DNA of 64,000 nt from a virus, in IMG/VR virus record IMGVR_UViG_3300023174_000001, positions 1-64,000 of that record; one strand, 5' to 3'. The translations under genes and the position numbers were made by a program. Position 1 is the stretch's first letter; every line of letters starts with the position of its first letter. The notes under the pieces are model-generated. The model saw nothing but the letters and a program-made list of their open reading frames with translations. It searched no databases and was not told where the DNA came from. Positions 9,401-20,300 of the stretch are shown in pieces.

Positions 9401-9856
9401 TTGGCTGACATTTTTACTGGATTTGTTAATCTAATAATTTCACTCCTAAACCTATTACTAAAAGTAATGATAAACAGCGGAGTTTTGTCTATTCTTGCTG
9501 ACATTGTAAAGGCGGTTTCTGGCGGAACCATTGATATTAAGGCAATGGTAAATGGTGGATTAATACCTTCAATGCCTAGAATTCAAGTTCCTCAGTTATT
9601 TGCTGAAGGTGGAGTTGTTAGCCCGTCTTCTGGCGGTACTTTAGGTATTCTTGCCGAGGCTGGAAAGCCTGAGCGTGTAGAGCCACTAGACCCTGATGGT
9701 TTGTCAAAGCGAGATAAAGCAATGATTCAAATGATGGGTGGAGGGAACGGTGGCATAAATGTTACTGTTCACGGAAGTCCAGGTATGGATGTAAATGCTT
9801 TGGCTGCTGAGGTAAGTAGAAGGCTTGCCTTCCAAATGCGTAAGGGTGCTGTCTAA
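6404..9856 (+). CDS. Tail tape measure protein
   Basis: 1150 aa, preceded by a strong Shine-Dalgarno (AAGGAGG). The tape measure sets tail length and is ejected ahead of the DNA. Seen here: a hydrophobic Ala/Gly block at about 98-134 (GSIGVIIGALVSLVAAAAG), a coiled coil rich in Gln/Glu/Ala/Arg at about 155-240, long helical repeats of Lys/Phe/Ile, a second membrane-like block near 790-812 (NPILLAIGLLIAAFVLLYT) and a Gly-rich C-terminus typical of the family (FAEGGVVSPSSGG). At about 0.15 nm per residue this predicts a tail near 170 nm. The stop overlaps the next ATG, so translation is coupled. Confidence 0.9.
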   Translation: MPVVGEAHIIVRAITTNVAKDINKGFNGVSGSGGKNAEKAGQDLSSRFMRGWNKEMDTNPFTKLSNALKEMNPAAEQGYNAINELIVKGYKGATMASVFGGSIGVIIGALVSLVAAAAGAATALTAVVGLFVSMKAATAVAKMAFNGVGEAVQQATQQQKVQVQTLQDLREELQQLKFDAEDAALAEEQAAISLEKAREGLARTADLPADSRARREAELAYKQAELNYRRAKDRSADLNKELKTGAKARAKAAANDPYANLTETQKSFAKFLVKLQPIFKTLREAVAKGFLPLLQAGLTKLMTSGTFNDIFNGIKNIGAALGKASKVLFDFFSSAEAGRYLREIFDMISGVVKEFGPILSKFFKSFLKILAASAPITRRLAEFISKLLGDFNALLDRTGDIGLRRFFITAADMAGKFGKIFGNIFGGFAKIVEANFGPGTGGDYLLNWLIEATQGFGTMGKSGGQLKQFFNDVAVNAKKMFSGIGSIIKQIVLIGADPNIGEFFVRIKKAAPAFSSILKKAGQALPTVADLIVKIVEIIDKMTDNAAIENFFKTLLAGADKFYKLISNPVIQSIQSFTGQIHAVTLGILELYKKGKPLFDFLYTGFRKVNGAVGGIFNFFRANKETIKNIFGKDAVKTIKTMTGTVTNMKDKIAKTMASFKKSAEFVKFGPKLAKGQADGRSRDYTGVLKNTRGAAAMKNVSEKTRKLLAADSGALSNFWGKVRLQYEMAMLRMKLYFKGARSGFAKMKVQGSSTLATLDRRFIQMTKSTNKSIAAFGRLGRAMTFLLRNPILLAIGLLIAAFVLLYTKNEKFRNAINDTFKPALDALGEAFRVIMLALQPVINAFKVLMKTLMGGENGDGQGPLVKFFIMLTDIISQLIQMLAPLIAQLVTKLAPVIEQLILALVPIVEVIMKIWFTIQGALMKVIMTLVPIILKLVTVLVDMLMPVFDALIQFLLPIIKYIGLLFELIGAGLDLLMTGDMDTFQKKFAEIGQSIVQTLADIFTGFVNLIISLLNLLLKVMINSGVLSILADIVKAVSGGTIDIKAMVNGGLIPSMPRIQVPQLFAEGGVVSPSSGGTLGILAEAGKPERVEPLDPDGLSKRDKAMIQMMGGGNGGINVTVHGSPGMDVNALAAEVSRRLAFQMRKGAV

Positions 9857-12543
9857 TGGCTACTAACTTAATAACTAATCCGTCTTTCATCACTAGCACT
9901 ACTGGGTGGATAGGTGGCGTACTTACACAAATTGTAAACCCGACTATTGCTCTTGACAGCAGTGAGCCACTATATGGCACTGGTTACTCTGCTTCAGTCA
10001 CATTCCTAGCCGCTAATAAAAATAGCGGAATAGTTATAGACAATAGTTACTCTGTTAAAGTTAATGCTGGAAGTGATTATACATTTTCTGCTTATGTAAA
10101 AGTACCTAGTCCACACTTAGCATCTGATTTTTCTTTGAGGGCATATTTTGATACTGCTGCTAATGGTGAAGGCAATCAAACATTACTGGACTCTCAAAAA
10201 ACAACTATTTCTTCCTATGACGGCTGGGTAAGACTTACTTTTACTTTTACAGTTCCAGCAACTTACAATTATTTCCGTGGATTTATATATAGAAGCGACA
10301 CTAAATCTGCTTCTGTTGGTGGGTACTATAAATTTTTAGTTGATGCTATTCAACTTGAAACTGGCACTACTGCTAGTGCTCTAGTTTATGACCAAGGTCA
10401 GAAGAATAAACTTGTAGATAAGTCTCTTACCAATGTCTATATTGACCACCTAACTGGTATGAAACTCAAAGCGGACATCCGTCTTGGTGATTTTGTGTTC
10501 AATCGTATCGACGAGTATGGAGTAGTTTGGGTTGTAGATAATGTTGATGGTTGGTGGAACTTACCAGAAGTAAATGTTCAAGATTTACCTAGAGGTTGGG
10601 GAGATGGTTCATACACAACTTTTGGAAGATTTGGTGCTAGAACGCTAACAATTACTGGAAGTTTTTTACTACAAGATACTGACACTCAATTAGAAGCAGC
10701 CAGAGAGCGTTTAATCAATGCCATAAATCTTGTCAAAAAAGATGCTTGGCTGGTTCTTGATGAGAAAACTCCAAAGGCATTAAAGGTCAGAATAAGTGGG
10801 ACTCCAGAAATATCTACTACAAACCCTAGAGGTAGAACTAATTTTTCAATTGGTTTAGTAGCAGCCAACCCAATCAAATTTAAATGGGAAGACGCTAGGG
10901 ATGATGGATATGCTTTAGAAACAATTACAAATAATTCTTCAAAAGTAATTAGAAACGATGGAAATACTCCAGTTCCAGTTATTTTTGAAATTATTGGACC
11001 AACCACTGGCCCCGCATCTTTATTTAATAAAAAATCCGAGCAATTGATTGATGTAATTTACAGACTTGACAAATATAAGACTTATGCCGTATATAGTGCT
11101 AAAGTTTTAAATGGTAATTTAGTATTTACAACCACTGATTCTCACGGATTTTCAGTTGGCAACCCAGTAGATTTACTAAATATAGTAGATGTTTTTGATA
11201 TATCAAGTGTAGTTTGTAGTACAAATAATTACTTAGACATAAGCACTACACTAAAGCACAATTTTTCAGTAGGTCAAAGAATTTATTTGACTGGTATTAG
11301 CGGTCTTACTAATTACTCCAGCGTAACAGATGGCGAGTACGGAATAACTGGTACCTATTCTTCGGATGATTATAAATTTAGAATTTCTGTTTCTGGGCTG
11401 ACTACTGCTGCTTCTCAATCTGGCATATCATCATCAAATTTCTCTGTTTCAGCCAATACCTCTAGTATTGTTTTTGATGGGCCTAATAATGTGGCAACTG
11501 TAACTACACAAGCGGCACATGGTTTTTCTACACAAGACCAAGTTGTTTTATCTAATGTTGGTGCTGTATACAGCGGTACTTATACAATAACTTCTGTTCC
11601 GTCTACAACTTCATTTGAGGTTCTTTTATACAATTCTCAGACTATAACTTCAGTAACTGATTATGAATCAACCTTGTCTCTTGGAACAATAACTATTGGA
11701 AGTACTTTATCTGCTCAAGCGGATGATTACATAACAATTGATGGGGTAAATGAAAGTTTTAATGGAACCCATAAGGTTGCATCAGCAAACAGCACCGCTA
11801 TCACTTTTTACAAAAAATTTGGCAGTACCGCTAACTCCACAAGCATTTCTTCAAATCCAGGCACAGTTTACTTATCTGACTTAAGTTCTAGGTCTTCTGC
11901 TTCATTTACTAACGGGAAAGCCTATTATGGAAATATTTACAATGGCTCTTTTACCGTTTCTAGTGTTTCATCATCTACTCCAGACGAATTTACAGTGAAT
12001 AGGCCAATTTATTACCCTAATGTTGGACTCTCTTACATAGGGGCTTACGATGGCAATACATTTCCTATTGTCAGAACATACGCTGAAACTCTAAGCATTG
12101 ACACTTATACAAAAGACATTGCCATAAATGGTGAAATTGGCGGGTATAGGTCAAAACTAGACACGGTTGTTGATTGGATTGAACTTCAACCTGGTGATAA
12201 TGAGATTGCTTTTGACGACTTAAATAAAATTTCTGCCACTCAGGTTGCTTTCACAACTAGCGGAAATGTGGCAACTATCACCTTAGAATCTAATCACAAT
12301 TTTGTCGCTGGCTCTCAAATTAAACTTATCGGGCTAAATACAGTTAGTGGTGGCTCGAATGTTTTTGCCAATGCTTCTACTGCTACAGTTGCCACCATTC
12401 CAGACACAAAAACATTCACTTTTACTCCAACTAATTATTCTGGTGCTTCTAACATTTCTCCAACTACGGTGTCTACTGGATACATATATGAAGTCAGTAA
12501 GGCTTATGTGAATGTTTACTACCGCTCAGGTTGGATTGGGTAG
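9856..12543 (+). CDS. Distal tail (Dit-like) protein with CBM and beta repeats
   Basis: 895 aa. Residues about 1-175 look like a carbohydrate-binding beta sandwich (NLITNPSFITSTTGW, then VNAGSDYTFSAYVKV and YYKFLVDAIQLETG), the fold often fused to phage tail tips. Residues about 185-340 match a Dit/Sipho_tail core (LTNVYIDHLTGMKL, FGRFGARTLTITGSFL, RTNFSIGLVAANPIKF). From about 360 to the end there are several copies of a module with the pattern H-G/N-F-S-x-G-x-x-V-x-L-x-N/G. The protein should form the ring at the tube tip that anchors the fibres and binds cell-surface glycan. Confidence 0.7.
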   Translation: MATNLITNPSFITSTTGWIGGVLTQIVNPTIALDSSEPLYGTGYSASVTFLAANKNSGIVIDNSYSVKVNAGSDYTFSAYVKVPSPHLASDFSLRAYFDTAANGEGNQTLLDSQKTTISSYDGWVRLTFTFTVPATYNYFRGFIYRSDTKSASVGGYYKFLVDAIQLETGTTASALVYDQGQKNKLVDKSLTNVYIDHLTGMKLKADIRLGDFVFNRIDEYGVVWVVDNVDGWWNLPEVNVQDLPRGWGDGSYTTFGRFGARTLTITGSFLLQDTDTQLEAARERLINAINLVKKDAWLVLDEKTPKALKVRISGTPEISTTNPRGRTNFSIGLVAANPIKFKWEDARDDGYALETITNNSSKVIRNDGNTPVPVIFEIIGPTTGPASLFNKKSEQLIDVIYRLDKYKTYAVYSAKVLNGNLVFTTTDSHGFSVGNPVDLLNIVDVFDISSVVCSTNNYLDISTTLKHNFSVGQRIYLTGISGLTNYSSVTDGEYGITGTYSSDDYKFRISVSGLTTAASQSGISSSNFSVSANTSSIVFDGPNNVATVTTQAAHGFSTQDQVVLSNVGAVYSGTYTITSVPSTTSFEVLLYNSQTITSVTDYESTLSLGTITIGSTLSAQADDYITIDGVNESFNGTHKVASANSTAITFYKKFGSTANSTSISSNPGTVYLSDLSSRSSASFTNGKAYYGNIYNGSFTVSSVSSSTPDEFTVNRPIYYPNVGLSYIGAYDGNTFPIVRTYAETLSIDTYTKDIAINGEIGGYRSKLDTVVDWIELQPGDNEIAFDDLNKISATQVAFTTSGNVATITLESNHNFVAGSQIKLIGLNTVSGGSNVFANASTATVATIPDTKTFTFTPTNYSGASNISPTTVSTGYIYEVSKAYVNVYYRSGWIG

Positions 12544-12545
12544 TG

Positions 12546-12551
12546 TATAAT
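12546..12551 (+). promoter_or_regulatory. Candidate -10 box TATAAT before the tail hub gene
   Basis: A perfect TATAAT lies in the 40-base gap between two tail genes, 32 bases ahead of the next ATG. No clear -35 box lies inside the upstream coding sequence, so this is suggestive only. Confidence 0.4.
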
Positions 12552-12583
12552 TACTATAAAGACAGATACACAGTTAGGCAATT

Positions 12584-15500
12584 ATGTCAGATACATCAGT
12601 AGAGTATAGATATTTCATAACAAATATTGTCACTAATCAAGTGATTGCTGAAGTGCCGCTAACTGGCGTATCTTATGAAAGAGGATTGAAAGACGCTGGT
12701 TCTTTTTCTGGCACACTAAGCCTTTCCGTAGAGACAGAAGGTATTGATGTCTATAATACAACTTTGCCCGGTAAAAACGCTATATATGTAGTTAGAAATG
12801 GCGTTTGTGTTTGGGGTGGAGTGATTTGGTCTCGCAGTTATGATGTCGTTGATAAAAGTGTTTCTATCAATGCTAATGAATTTACAAGTTATTTTCAGCA
12901 TAGAAAAATTTGGAAGACTTGGAATCTAAATCACGACGGCACTTGGGTATATGTCGACCCTAAAAATGACCAGCAACTAATTGTTGAGTTAGCCAAGAAT
13001 GACAAAATAACTATTGAAAAAGGCGTTGCCGTTGAACTATCTTTCTTAGATAAGCGTGGCTACAATCTTAGCGGTCATTTTAGAGTAAATAAAAATTTCT
13101 ATAACGCTTCCAAAATAACTGTTGACATAGAGGCTTTACAGTGGAATGTTCCTGGCGTATCTCACACATTCCAAACTAAAAAAGATGGAATCTACGATGT
13201 TGTTCAACGAGAAGTTACTCAAGGCAGTAAAGAAGTAAAAATCACAACTGACGAGCCTCATATGCTTAGCGTTGGCGATGAGATTTCTATTACAAATCTA
13301 GACTCAGATGTTCCAATTGCTCAATATAAAACTTATAAGTCTCAAAGTGCCGAGTATCCAATAGCCCCGATATCTTCCACATCAAAGATAATTAGGTATT
13401 GGGCATCGTTTTTAGTTAACCTAACACAAAACGCAGGTCCTCAGGTATATGCAGACCAGTTTGTGATAACTGGTATAAAAACTGCTGGAATTTCAGTCGG
13501 AGCAAAAATTAGTCAACTGACTGATGTTGCATTGTCTAAAAGACTTGGCACAAACATGGGTGCTGGTCCATTTGAAGATGGGTTTGATTGTAGAGTCACT
13601 AAAATTCTTAGCGACTATTCGCTACAATTTAGTGCTTACAGTTATGGCAGTTCAGTCAACACTGCTGCTAGTAGAACTGGCCCGATATCCCTTAAATTTG
13701 AAAATAACAAATCTGGCTATGTAGCGAGCACAGACAATAAGACAGGGCAACTAACTTATTCTTTCCAACCTAAGAATTACGCTTGGGCTGGAAAAATAAA
13801 AGTCGGCAGTTTGATAAAAACAAATGGCATAAAATCACTTGAAACTTATGCCGATGGGACAGCAAAACCAGATAAGGTTTTTGGAGACTTACCAGGAACA
13901 AAAACGCGTTTCCCTCCAGAGGGTGGTTCTACTTACACCGCTGTTATCACTGGTAGCGGAGACACTAAAAAGATACAACTAACAACTGGTTATGCTCAAG
14001 GCAACAATGTTAAAAAAATTAAACCTGGAATGTTGTTTTATATTGTAAGCCAAAGCGGTGGTGCTGCTGTATCTATAAACGATTCAGTTGTAAAAGATGT
14101 GGGAAATCCTAGTGGACCAGACGATACAGCAAATAACTGGTTTACTTTAGAAAGCATGCCTTGGCCTGACGCTTCCTCAAGAAATATAAGATTTGACATT
14201 GCTGAAAATGAATATCACAAAGTCTCTAAAATACTTTACCCAGATGTAGTAAAAACTATGGCTGATTACTACTACGCCAGCCAAAAAACTGACTTTGTTA
14301 CCGTTCCAGCCTTAGAATTTAAACGCTCTGTTTCAGACCCTCTCAATTGCTCTGCTTTTTTATATAACTGGAACCCACCAAAAGCAGACGCAACTTTTAC
14401 AATTATTGATGTTGAAACACACGATTATCCGTACACAAAAAGCAAAGCCGCGGTGTGTGCTAACACTGAGACTGGAGAATATGCTCCAATTATAAAAGTT
14501 ATTGACAGTAAAACTTTTGTTGTCAACTCCTCCTGTGAAGCAAAATATACAGATACCAGCACAAAACAAACAGATGCAAAAATTGCTTGGAATGGTAGGT
14601 ATCAAGCAAGTATGTACACTCACACGGATACATACGAGCAGGTTAGGTACTTCTTAGGTAAAGTTTATGAAGATTTTGTTTCAATAAAAAACAATAATCC
14701 GTTCTTAAGCAATTTGGAAAAAACTCAAATAAAAAGTGCAAATTTTGATGGTGTAAAAGATGTTGCCACAATCTCTACTGGATTCCAACAACCTGTCTAC
14801 AGTAAAATAATTTACATAGATTACAACAGTGGAGCCCCTACAATTGTTGCAAAAATAGGACTACCCTCACCGTACAGCCCATTTGATACAACCGAAGATG
14901 TTGGTAAAGAAATAACAATCACTGGTTCGGATGAAACAATAAATGGAACATTCTTTATAAGACAAATAGGCAATGATAAAGATTATGTTTATTACAAATT
15001 GGCCGACAGTGAACAAAACATAAGTAGTTATGCTCTAACCAATATAAGTTCTAATGGAACTAAAATAACTTACACTACCTCTGCAAATCACAATATTAGA
15101 GTTGGGCAATTTGTCACAGTTGGTGGTTCAATTACTAAATTGAATGTCAACAATGTTGAGGTTGAGAGCGTTACTTCAAATACACTGGTGGTTTCTCAGC
15201 AAGCACAAATTGGCAGTAGTGGCTCTGACAGCGACCCCAAATGCTCTATCTTCACATCAGATAGACTTACAGCGACAGAAAAATTGCCACTTAATTCTTC
15301 TGTAATAACTTTTGGTAAGCACGACTTATCTGCTGGAAATAACATAGAAATCAGCGGTCTGACTAAAGAAAATTATGACGGAACTTGGAAAGTTTCTTCT
15401 GTGCCTGACCCTGTTTCATTTACATACAAACCATCTTTTGAATCCTTAAAAATAAAAAGTGTAAAACTTGAATGGTTAGTAGATAGTTATGTTGTAACTA

Positions 15501-17362
15501 TTAAGTTAGATGAAAAACCTGATTTTTCTAAATATTCTTATATGGAAAAATCAACAAAAATAAAAATATCTAATTTAGGTTCTCCGTATGATGGTACTTT
15601 TACTTTAGACAATTACTTTGAACTTTCATCTGGCGATGAAACTTCATATTTTTTCTCTTACAAAATATCTGGTGCCAATACCACAAGACAGGTACACCCT
15701 CTTAGGTCTTCAAACTTTAGTCAAAGAACTTATGGAACTCCAAAAACTATAACTTTTGCTAACTATGTGGCAGAAATTGGCGGGACCAAAACAAAACTAA
15801 GCCCTACTGGTAGAGGCACAACTACTTATACAGTGCCTTCACACGGATTTTCAGTCAATCAACAAGTAGTTGTGTCAAATATTGGTGGAGAATTTACTCA
15901 ATTAGCAGGAAATTCCAATCTTTATTCTCAATATATAGTCACTGTTTCTTCGGTTGCAAATGTTAACGCATTTACTGTTAACAACATAAGCAACGCAAAT
16001 AATGAAAGTCTTTGGAAACTAAAAAACAATTCTGATTTAGAAATTGGAAAGTCCAATACCACTAGAACCCCAAGTAGTGCTACGATAACGGCTTACGATG
16101 GCTCTGTGGATAGACCAGACGACATCTATCCAGTAGTAAAAATTGATGATTTACCTACTGTAAATAACGCTACAACTTTGACTGTTGACATAACTGGTAA
16201 AGCGTTTAATGCTAAAACAAAGACCGTTTACCTGCAATTGGCATCTGACCCTGGATTTGCTGTTGGTCAAACCGTATTTATAGAAGAAACTGACGACATA
16301 GCCAATAAGAATATTTTCAATGGTTACTACACAATAAGCGAATTTACTAAATGGACAGACAACAAATACCAACTTGTTTATAACTCAAGCGATAAAAAAC
16401 AGAAAAAAGACATTGGTGAATTTGACAAAAAGCAAAAACTTCTTGCTTATAAAAAAGAGAGCACTAATAGTGCTGCCAAGGCAACTGTTTATGCTCAAGT
16501 AATAGTTGGAAGTTATGGCTCATTTACTGAAAATTCTGACCCTCAAATAGAATTCTCTACTTATGAAGATTCTGGAAATTATCAAAGAGTGCCAGTATAT
16601 TTTGGCCATGAATTAAAAATTGTCGGAGAATATCTGTCTGAGTATTCAGATAAATACATAGTTAAACCTGGTAGCACAAAAATTATTAGAAATGTGTATG
16701 GTTTTGAGTATCGAATTGACTGCGTTTATGACCAAATAAATTCTACTTTTAGAAGAATATTTACTTTCTTGCCTATCACATACCCAAATCCTCCTGTTCA
16801 CGGAGAAGTTTCTCCGCCTAGCAGATTTGGTGCTGACAAAATTGTTTTTGAGTACCCAGGCAACATAAGCAATCTTTCTCTAGAAGAATCGGCTGAAGAG
16901 GCTTCTACTAGATTCTTTATGGTTGGTAGTGATGGCGGTACTGGAACTCAAGGGGCTTCTAAGTCATATGTTGGGGTTGCCCACAAAAACCTTTTGGCTG
17001 ATAATTGGCCATTATTAGATTCCGACGAAAACAATGACAAGTTGGATTTAATTTCTGAAATATCAGAAAATGCTTATAGATATCTAAATGAAACTAAACC
17101 ACCGTCTGGCACCTTCCAAATTGGAGTTGTTGGGAACCTAGACCCTGTAGTAAACACATATCAGCCGGGGGATTGGTGTAGCATTATAGTAAATGATAAG
17201 TTTATAAAAGACAGGCTGGCTAGTGATTTGGAGCCTAGAAACGATGTAATTGTGAGAAAGATTATTTCTTATAGCGTTGAAGTTCCAGACGCTCCATCGG
17301 TTCCTGAAAATGTAAGCATAAGCCTTATTACAGAGTGGGATGTTGATAAGCGTGGCAACTGA
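12584..17362 (+). CDS. Minor tail protein / tail hub (Tal-like) with many beta modules
   Basis: 1592 aa. The start (VPLTGVSYERGLKDAGSFSG, then VYVVRNGVCVWGGVIWS-type strands) and the far end (YQPGDWCSIIVNDKFI, RNDVIVRKIISYSVEVPD) look like the two halves of an actinophage tail hub, similar to gp27/Tal proteins that close the tube and attach spikes. The 1200 residues between are largely inserted beta modules sharing HxxSVGxxVxVSN signatures (for example SHGFSVNQQVVVSNIGG and NHNIRVGQFVTVGG). It is much longer than a minimal hub of about 400-600 aa, so the extra mass is probably surface-exposed. It overlaps the start of the next gene by 23 bases. Confidence 0.65.
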   Translation: MSDTSVEYRYFITNIVTNQVIAEVPLTGVSYERGLKDAGSFSGTLSLSVETEGIDVYNTTLPGKNAIYVVRNGVCVWGGVIWSRSYDVVDKSVSINANEFTSYFQHRKIWKTWNLNHDGTWVYVDPKNDQQLIVELAKNDKITIEKGVAVELSFLDKRGYNLSGHFRVNKNFYNASKITVDIEALQWNVPGVSHTFQTKKDGIYDVVQREVTQGSKEVKITTDEPHMLSVGDEISITNLDSDVPIAQYKTYKSQSAEYPIAPISSTSKIIRYWASFLVNLTQNAGPQVYADQFVITGIKTAGISVGAKISQLTDVALSKRLGTNMGAGPFEDGFDCRVTKILSDYSLQFSAYSYGSSVNTAASRTGPISLKFENNKSGYVASTDNKTGQLTYSFQPKNYAWAGKIKVGSLIKTNGIKSLETYADGTAKPDKVFGDLPGTKTRFPPEGGSTYTAVITGSGDTKKIQLTTGYAQGNNVKKIKPGMLFYIVSQSGGAAVSINDSVVKDVGNPSGPDDTANNWFTLESMPWPDASSRNIRFDIAENEYHKVSKILYPDVVKTMADYYYASQKTDFVTVPALEFKRSVSDPLNCSAFLYNWNPPKADATFTIIDVETHDYPYTKSKAAVCANTETGEYAPIIKVIDSKTFVVNSSCEAKYTDTSTKQTDAKIAWNGRYQASMYTHTDTYEQVRYFLGKVYEDFVSIKNNNPFLSNLEKTQIKSANFDGVKDVATISTGFQQPVYSKIIYIDYNSGAPTIVAKIGLPSPYSPFDTTEDVGKEITITGSDETINGTFFIRQIGNDKDYVYYKLADSEQNISSYALTNISSNGTKITYTTSANHNIRVGQFVTVGGSITKLNVNNVEVESVTSNTLVVSQQAQIGSSGSDSDPKCSIFTSDRLTATEKLPLNSSVITFGKHDLSAGNNIEISGLTKENYDGTWKVSSVPDPVSFTYKPSFESLKIKSVKLEWLVDSYVVTIKLDEKPDFSKYSYMEKSTKIKISNLGSPYDGTFTLDNYFELSSGDETSYFFSYKISGANTTRQVHPLRSSNFSQRTYGTPKTITFANYVAEIGGTKTKLSPTGRGTTTYTVPSHGFSVNQQVVVSNIGGEFTQLAGNSNLYSQYIVTVSSVANVNAFTVNNISNANNESLWKLKNNSDLEIGKSNTTRTPSSATITAYDGSVDRPDDIYPVVKIDDLPTVNNATTLTVDITGKAFNAKTKTVYLQLASDPGFAVGQTVFIEETDDIANKNIFNGYYTISEFTKWTDNKYQLVYNSSDKKQKKDIGEFDKKQKLLAYKKESTNSAAKATVYAQVIVGSYGSFTENSDPQIEFSTYEDSGNYQRVPVYFGHELKIVGEYLSEYSDKYIVKPGSTKIIRNVYGFEYRIDCVYDQINSTFRRIFTFLPITYPNPPVHGEVSPPSRFGADKIVFEYPGNISNLSLEESAEEASTRFFMVGSDGGTGTQGASKSYVGVAHKNLLADNWPLLDSDENNDKLDLISEISENAYRYLNETKPPSGTFQIGVVGNLDPVVNTYQPGDWCSIIVNDKFIKDRLASDLEPRNDVIVRKIISYSVEVPDAPSVPENVSISLITEWDVDKRGN

Positions 17363-20300
17363 TAGAAGTAGAAAATATAGGTCCATAACTGCTCGCATCG
17401 CAGATATGGATAAAAAACTAAACTCTGTTTCAAAGAATATGCAAACAGCAACGGGCGGTTTAGCCGATGACGCTGTGTCTGAAGAGTCTATTCAAAGTAA
17501 TTCCATCACATCAGATGCCTTACAAATTGAATCAATTACTGCCGATAAAATAGCACCTAGCGTTTTTGAAAATGCTTCTTCTGGTATTCAAAGAGTTCCA
17601 GCACCGCTAACTTCAGTAAATTACTGGAACTCTGCCATTTACGGAAACATAACTGCTTTTACGGATGCTTATTTTGCGGATAAAGAAAATAAAAATGTTG
17701 AAGCGACTGAAAGCGGAATTTTATTTAGTCCAGAATCTAATAGTTCTTTAGTTATTAGCAAGGCTCAGTTATTTGAAAATGGCATTGTAGTTTTGACTAC
17801 TGATGTGGCTCACGGCTATGAGACGCTTGACTACATAACTATTAGAAATCTTGGCTCACCTTTTGACGGCCAGTGGGTAATTTCTAATGTACCGACTACA
17901 ACTACAATTGTTTATACAATAAATCAATTCTCCGAAGATAGTACCGATGTGGGGGAAGATAGTGGTGCTTATGTCGTCGTTGGTGGAAGTTTTGGAACTA
18001 CTTCAGTGTCAGAAACTGCCAGTTATAAACATTCCATAATTAGAAAGTCTTTTGTAGATGGTGTAATAACTCTAACTCTTTTAGACGACACGGATGTAAC
18101 TTCTACTTATCAAACTCACGGCTATGAGGTCGGCTATACCATAAGCGTTATTGGATTAGGTTCTCCATATGACGGCGTTCATAGAATAACTTATGTACCA
18201 GAAAGTCAGAACAATATAGTTCAGTACAGAGTCGACAACAAAACCGTTGACGAATTTGAACCAAAAATTTCTCTAACATCTGCTTTTGGAGATGGCGAGA
18301 AGATAACTTATGAATCTTCAACAAATCACGGACTTTCTGTAAATCAAATTGTAGAAGTAAGTGGATTTACTACAACCACTGGATACAACTTGACTGGAAG
18401 AGTTAGCGGTGTTTATGGTAGTGGCTCTACATTTACTATTGATTCAACAGTTGTTCCAGCGACTAATTACCCAGAAACTGGTGGGACATATTATTGTAAA
18501 ACAGCAGAAATAACCGTAGATGCTGATGCTGTTCTGTTTTTGACTGGAAAAAATCCAACCCCTACTAGCCGAAATGTTTTAGTAAGTTGGTCAGCCGACA
18601 AACCAATAAACATCTATGCCGCCATTTGGGTTTCTAATTTTCCTGACAATATATTTTTTACAGAGATAGATAGCACTAAAAACCCTAATGTTTATGACTT
18701 GACTGGCATAAATAATTACTTGTGGAACATTCCTCAGGACATAACTCATTATGCTATCTACGCTGAAGTCCTTGCTGGCGGTGAAGAAACTACACTAAAA
18801 GATTTTTATGTTTTTGAGGCAGTCGGCAACGCAGATAAAAAATTACACAAAGTAATTGGTGCTTCTGTAGAGCCTGTTGTAGATGATAAAAACAAAATAA
18901 CTATTTACACCGATAATCCACATCCTTATTCTGTAGGCGACTATGTGATTTTAAGTAATATGGAAAAAGTTTCAGACTCACTGAACGATGTTAAATATGA
19001 AGTTCTAACTGTTTCTGACGATAAAAAAAGTTTTGTAGTAGAAAAACCTACATACAAACTATCTGTAAATACAGCAAGTGGTACTTTCTTAGTAAATACT
19101 TACCCAACACAAAGCATTTCTGGAAAAGTGTTTGTCGCACAACCGTTTACTTCTAGCAATACGACGGCACTTCCAAATGGCTCCGCCACTGCTTTGGTCC
19201 CAAACACTACGACAACAAATCTAAAAACTGGACTTATTGCTACTTTGACTGCTGGTAGCAATGCTGTAACTTTGACAACTGGAAATACAGATGGATTACT
19301 TGTTGGGCACTCTCTAGTAAAAACTTCTGGTGCTGGAGCATTCTTAAGTGCTGGAAATGCTTTTGTTGCTAGTGTAAACGCCTTAAGTACTACGCAATTT
19401 ACAACTACAACAACTCACAACACCAGCGGTTCTATAACTTTTAACAGTGCTAGAACAGATACCTCTTTTGATTCTTTTAGAGTTAGCAATGTAAGTGGTG
19501 GGACTAACACCGTTGATTTGACTTTCTATGTGCCAACTACAATTGTTGATGACCAGACTGGATTAGTTGCCACCTTGACAAGTGGAAGTAAAACTGTAAA
19601 TCTGACTACTGGAAATACAAATTCTATTTATGTCGGTCAATTTTTGACCAAAACTAGCGGAACTGGTGCTTTTGGTAATTCTGGTCTTGTCTATATCACT
19701 AGCGTAAATGCTAGTAGTACAACTGAATTTACTGTTGATTACGACCATGGAACTTCTGGTTCAACTACTTTTAAACTTTCTTCGGTTGGAAAAGTTTCTT
19801 TGGATGCCAGTGTTATCGGTGGAAACAAACAGGGTCAAATTACCACGATAAGTTCTAATGGCCTTACTCAGAAAACTAGCGAAGGTGGAGATTCGGTAAA
19901 CCTAACCGATGACACCAATGTTGATAATCATTTATCTATTAAAGATGTACGAGAAGAAGTTGTTGCTTCTATTTCTGCAACTGGTGCTGGAACTTTTAAA
20001 ACTCTAGACGCTGACTCTTTGTCTGTTGATACTGATATCACTATTGGAAGTGAAAATATTTCTTTAGTTGGAATTACTAATGCTACTTACACAAGTTTTA
20101 TTGATAAAAAATATAATGGTAATTCTTATTCTGGTTCGCTTTTAGACAGACTGGCTCGTGGAACTATTTATCAAGCAGTTTGGCTAACTCCTACTGCTAA
20201 TATTCCTGCCAACGCTCAGTACTACGGCCTGGCTGCTGGGACTTTTAAATTAGACTCAAATAGGCTTTATCAGGTGTTTGTAAGTTCTTCTGGTATGAGG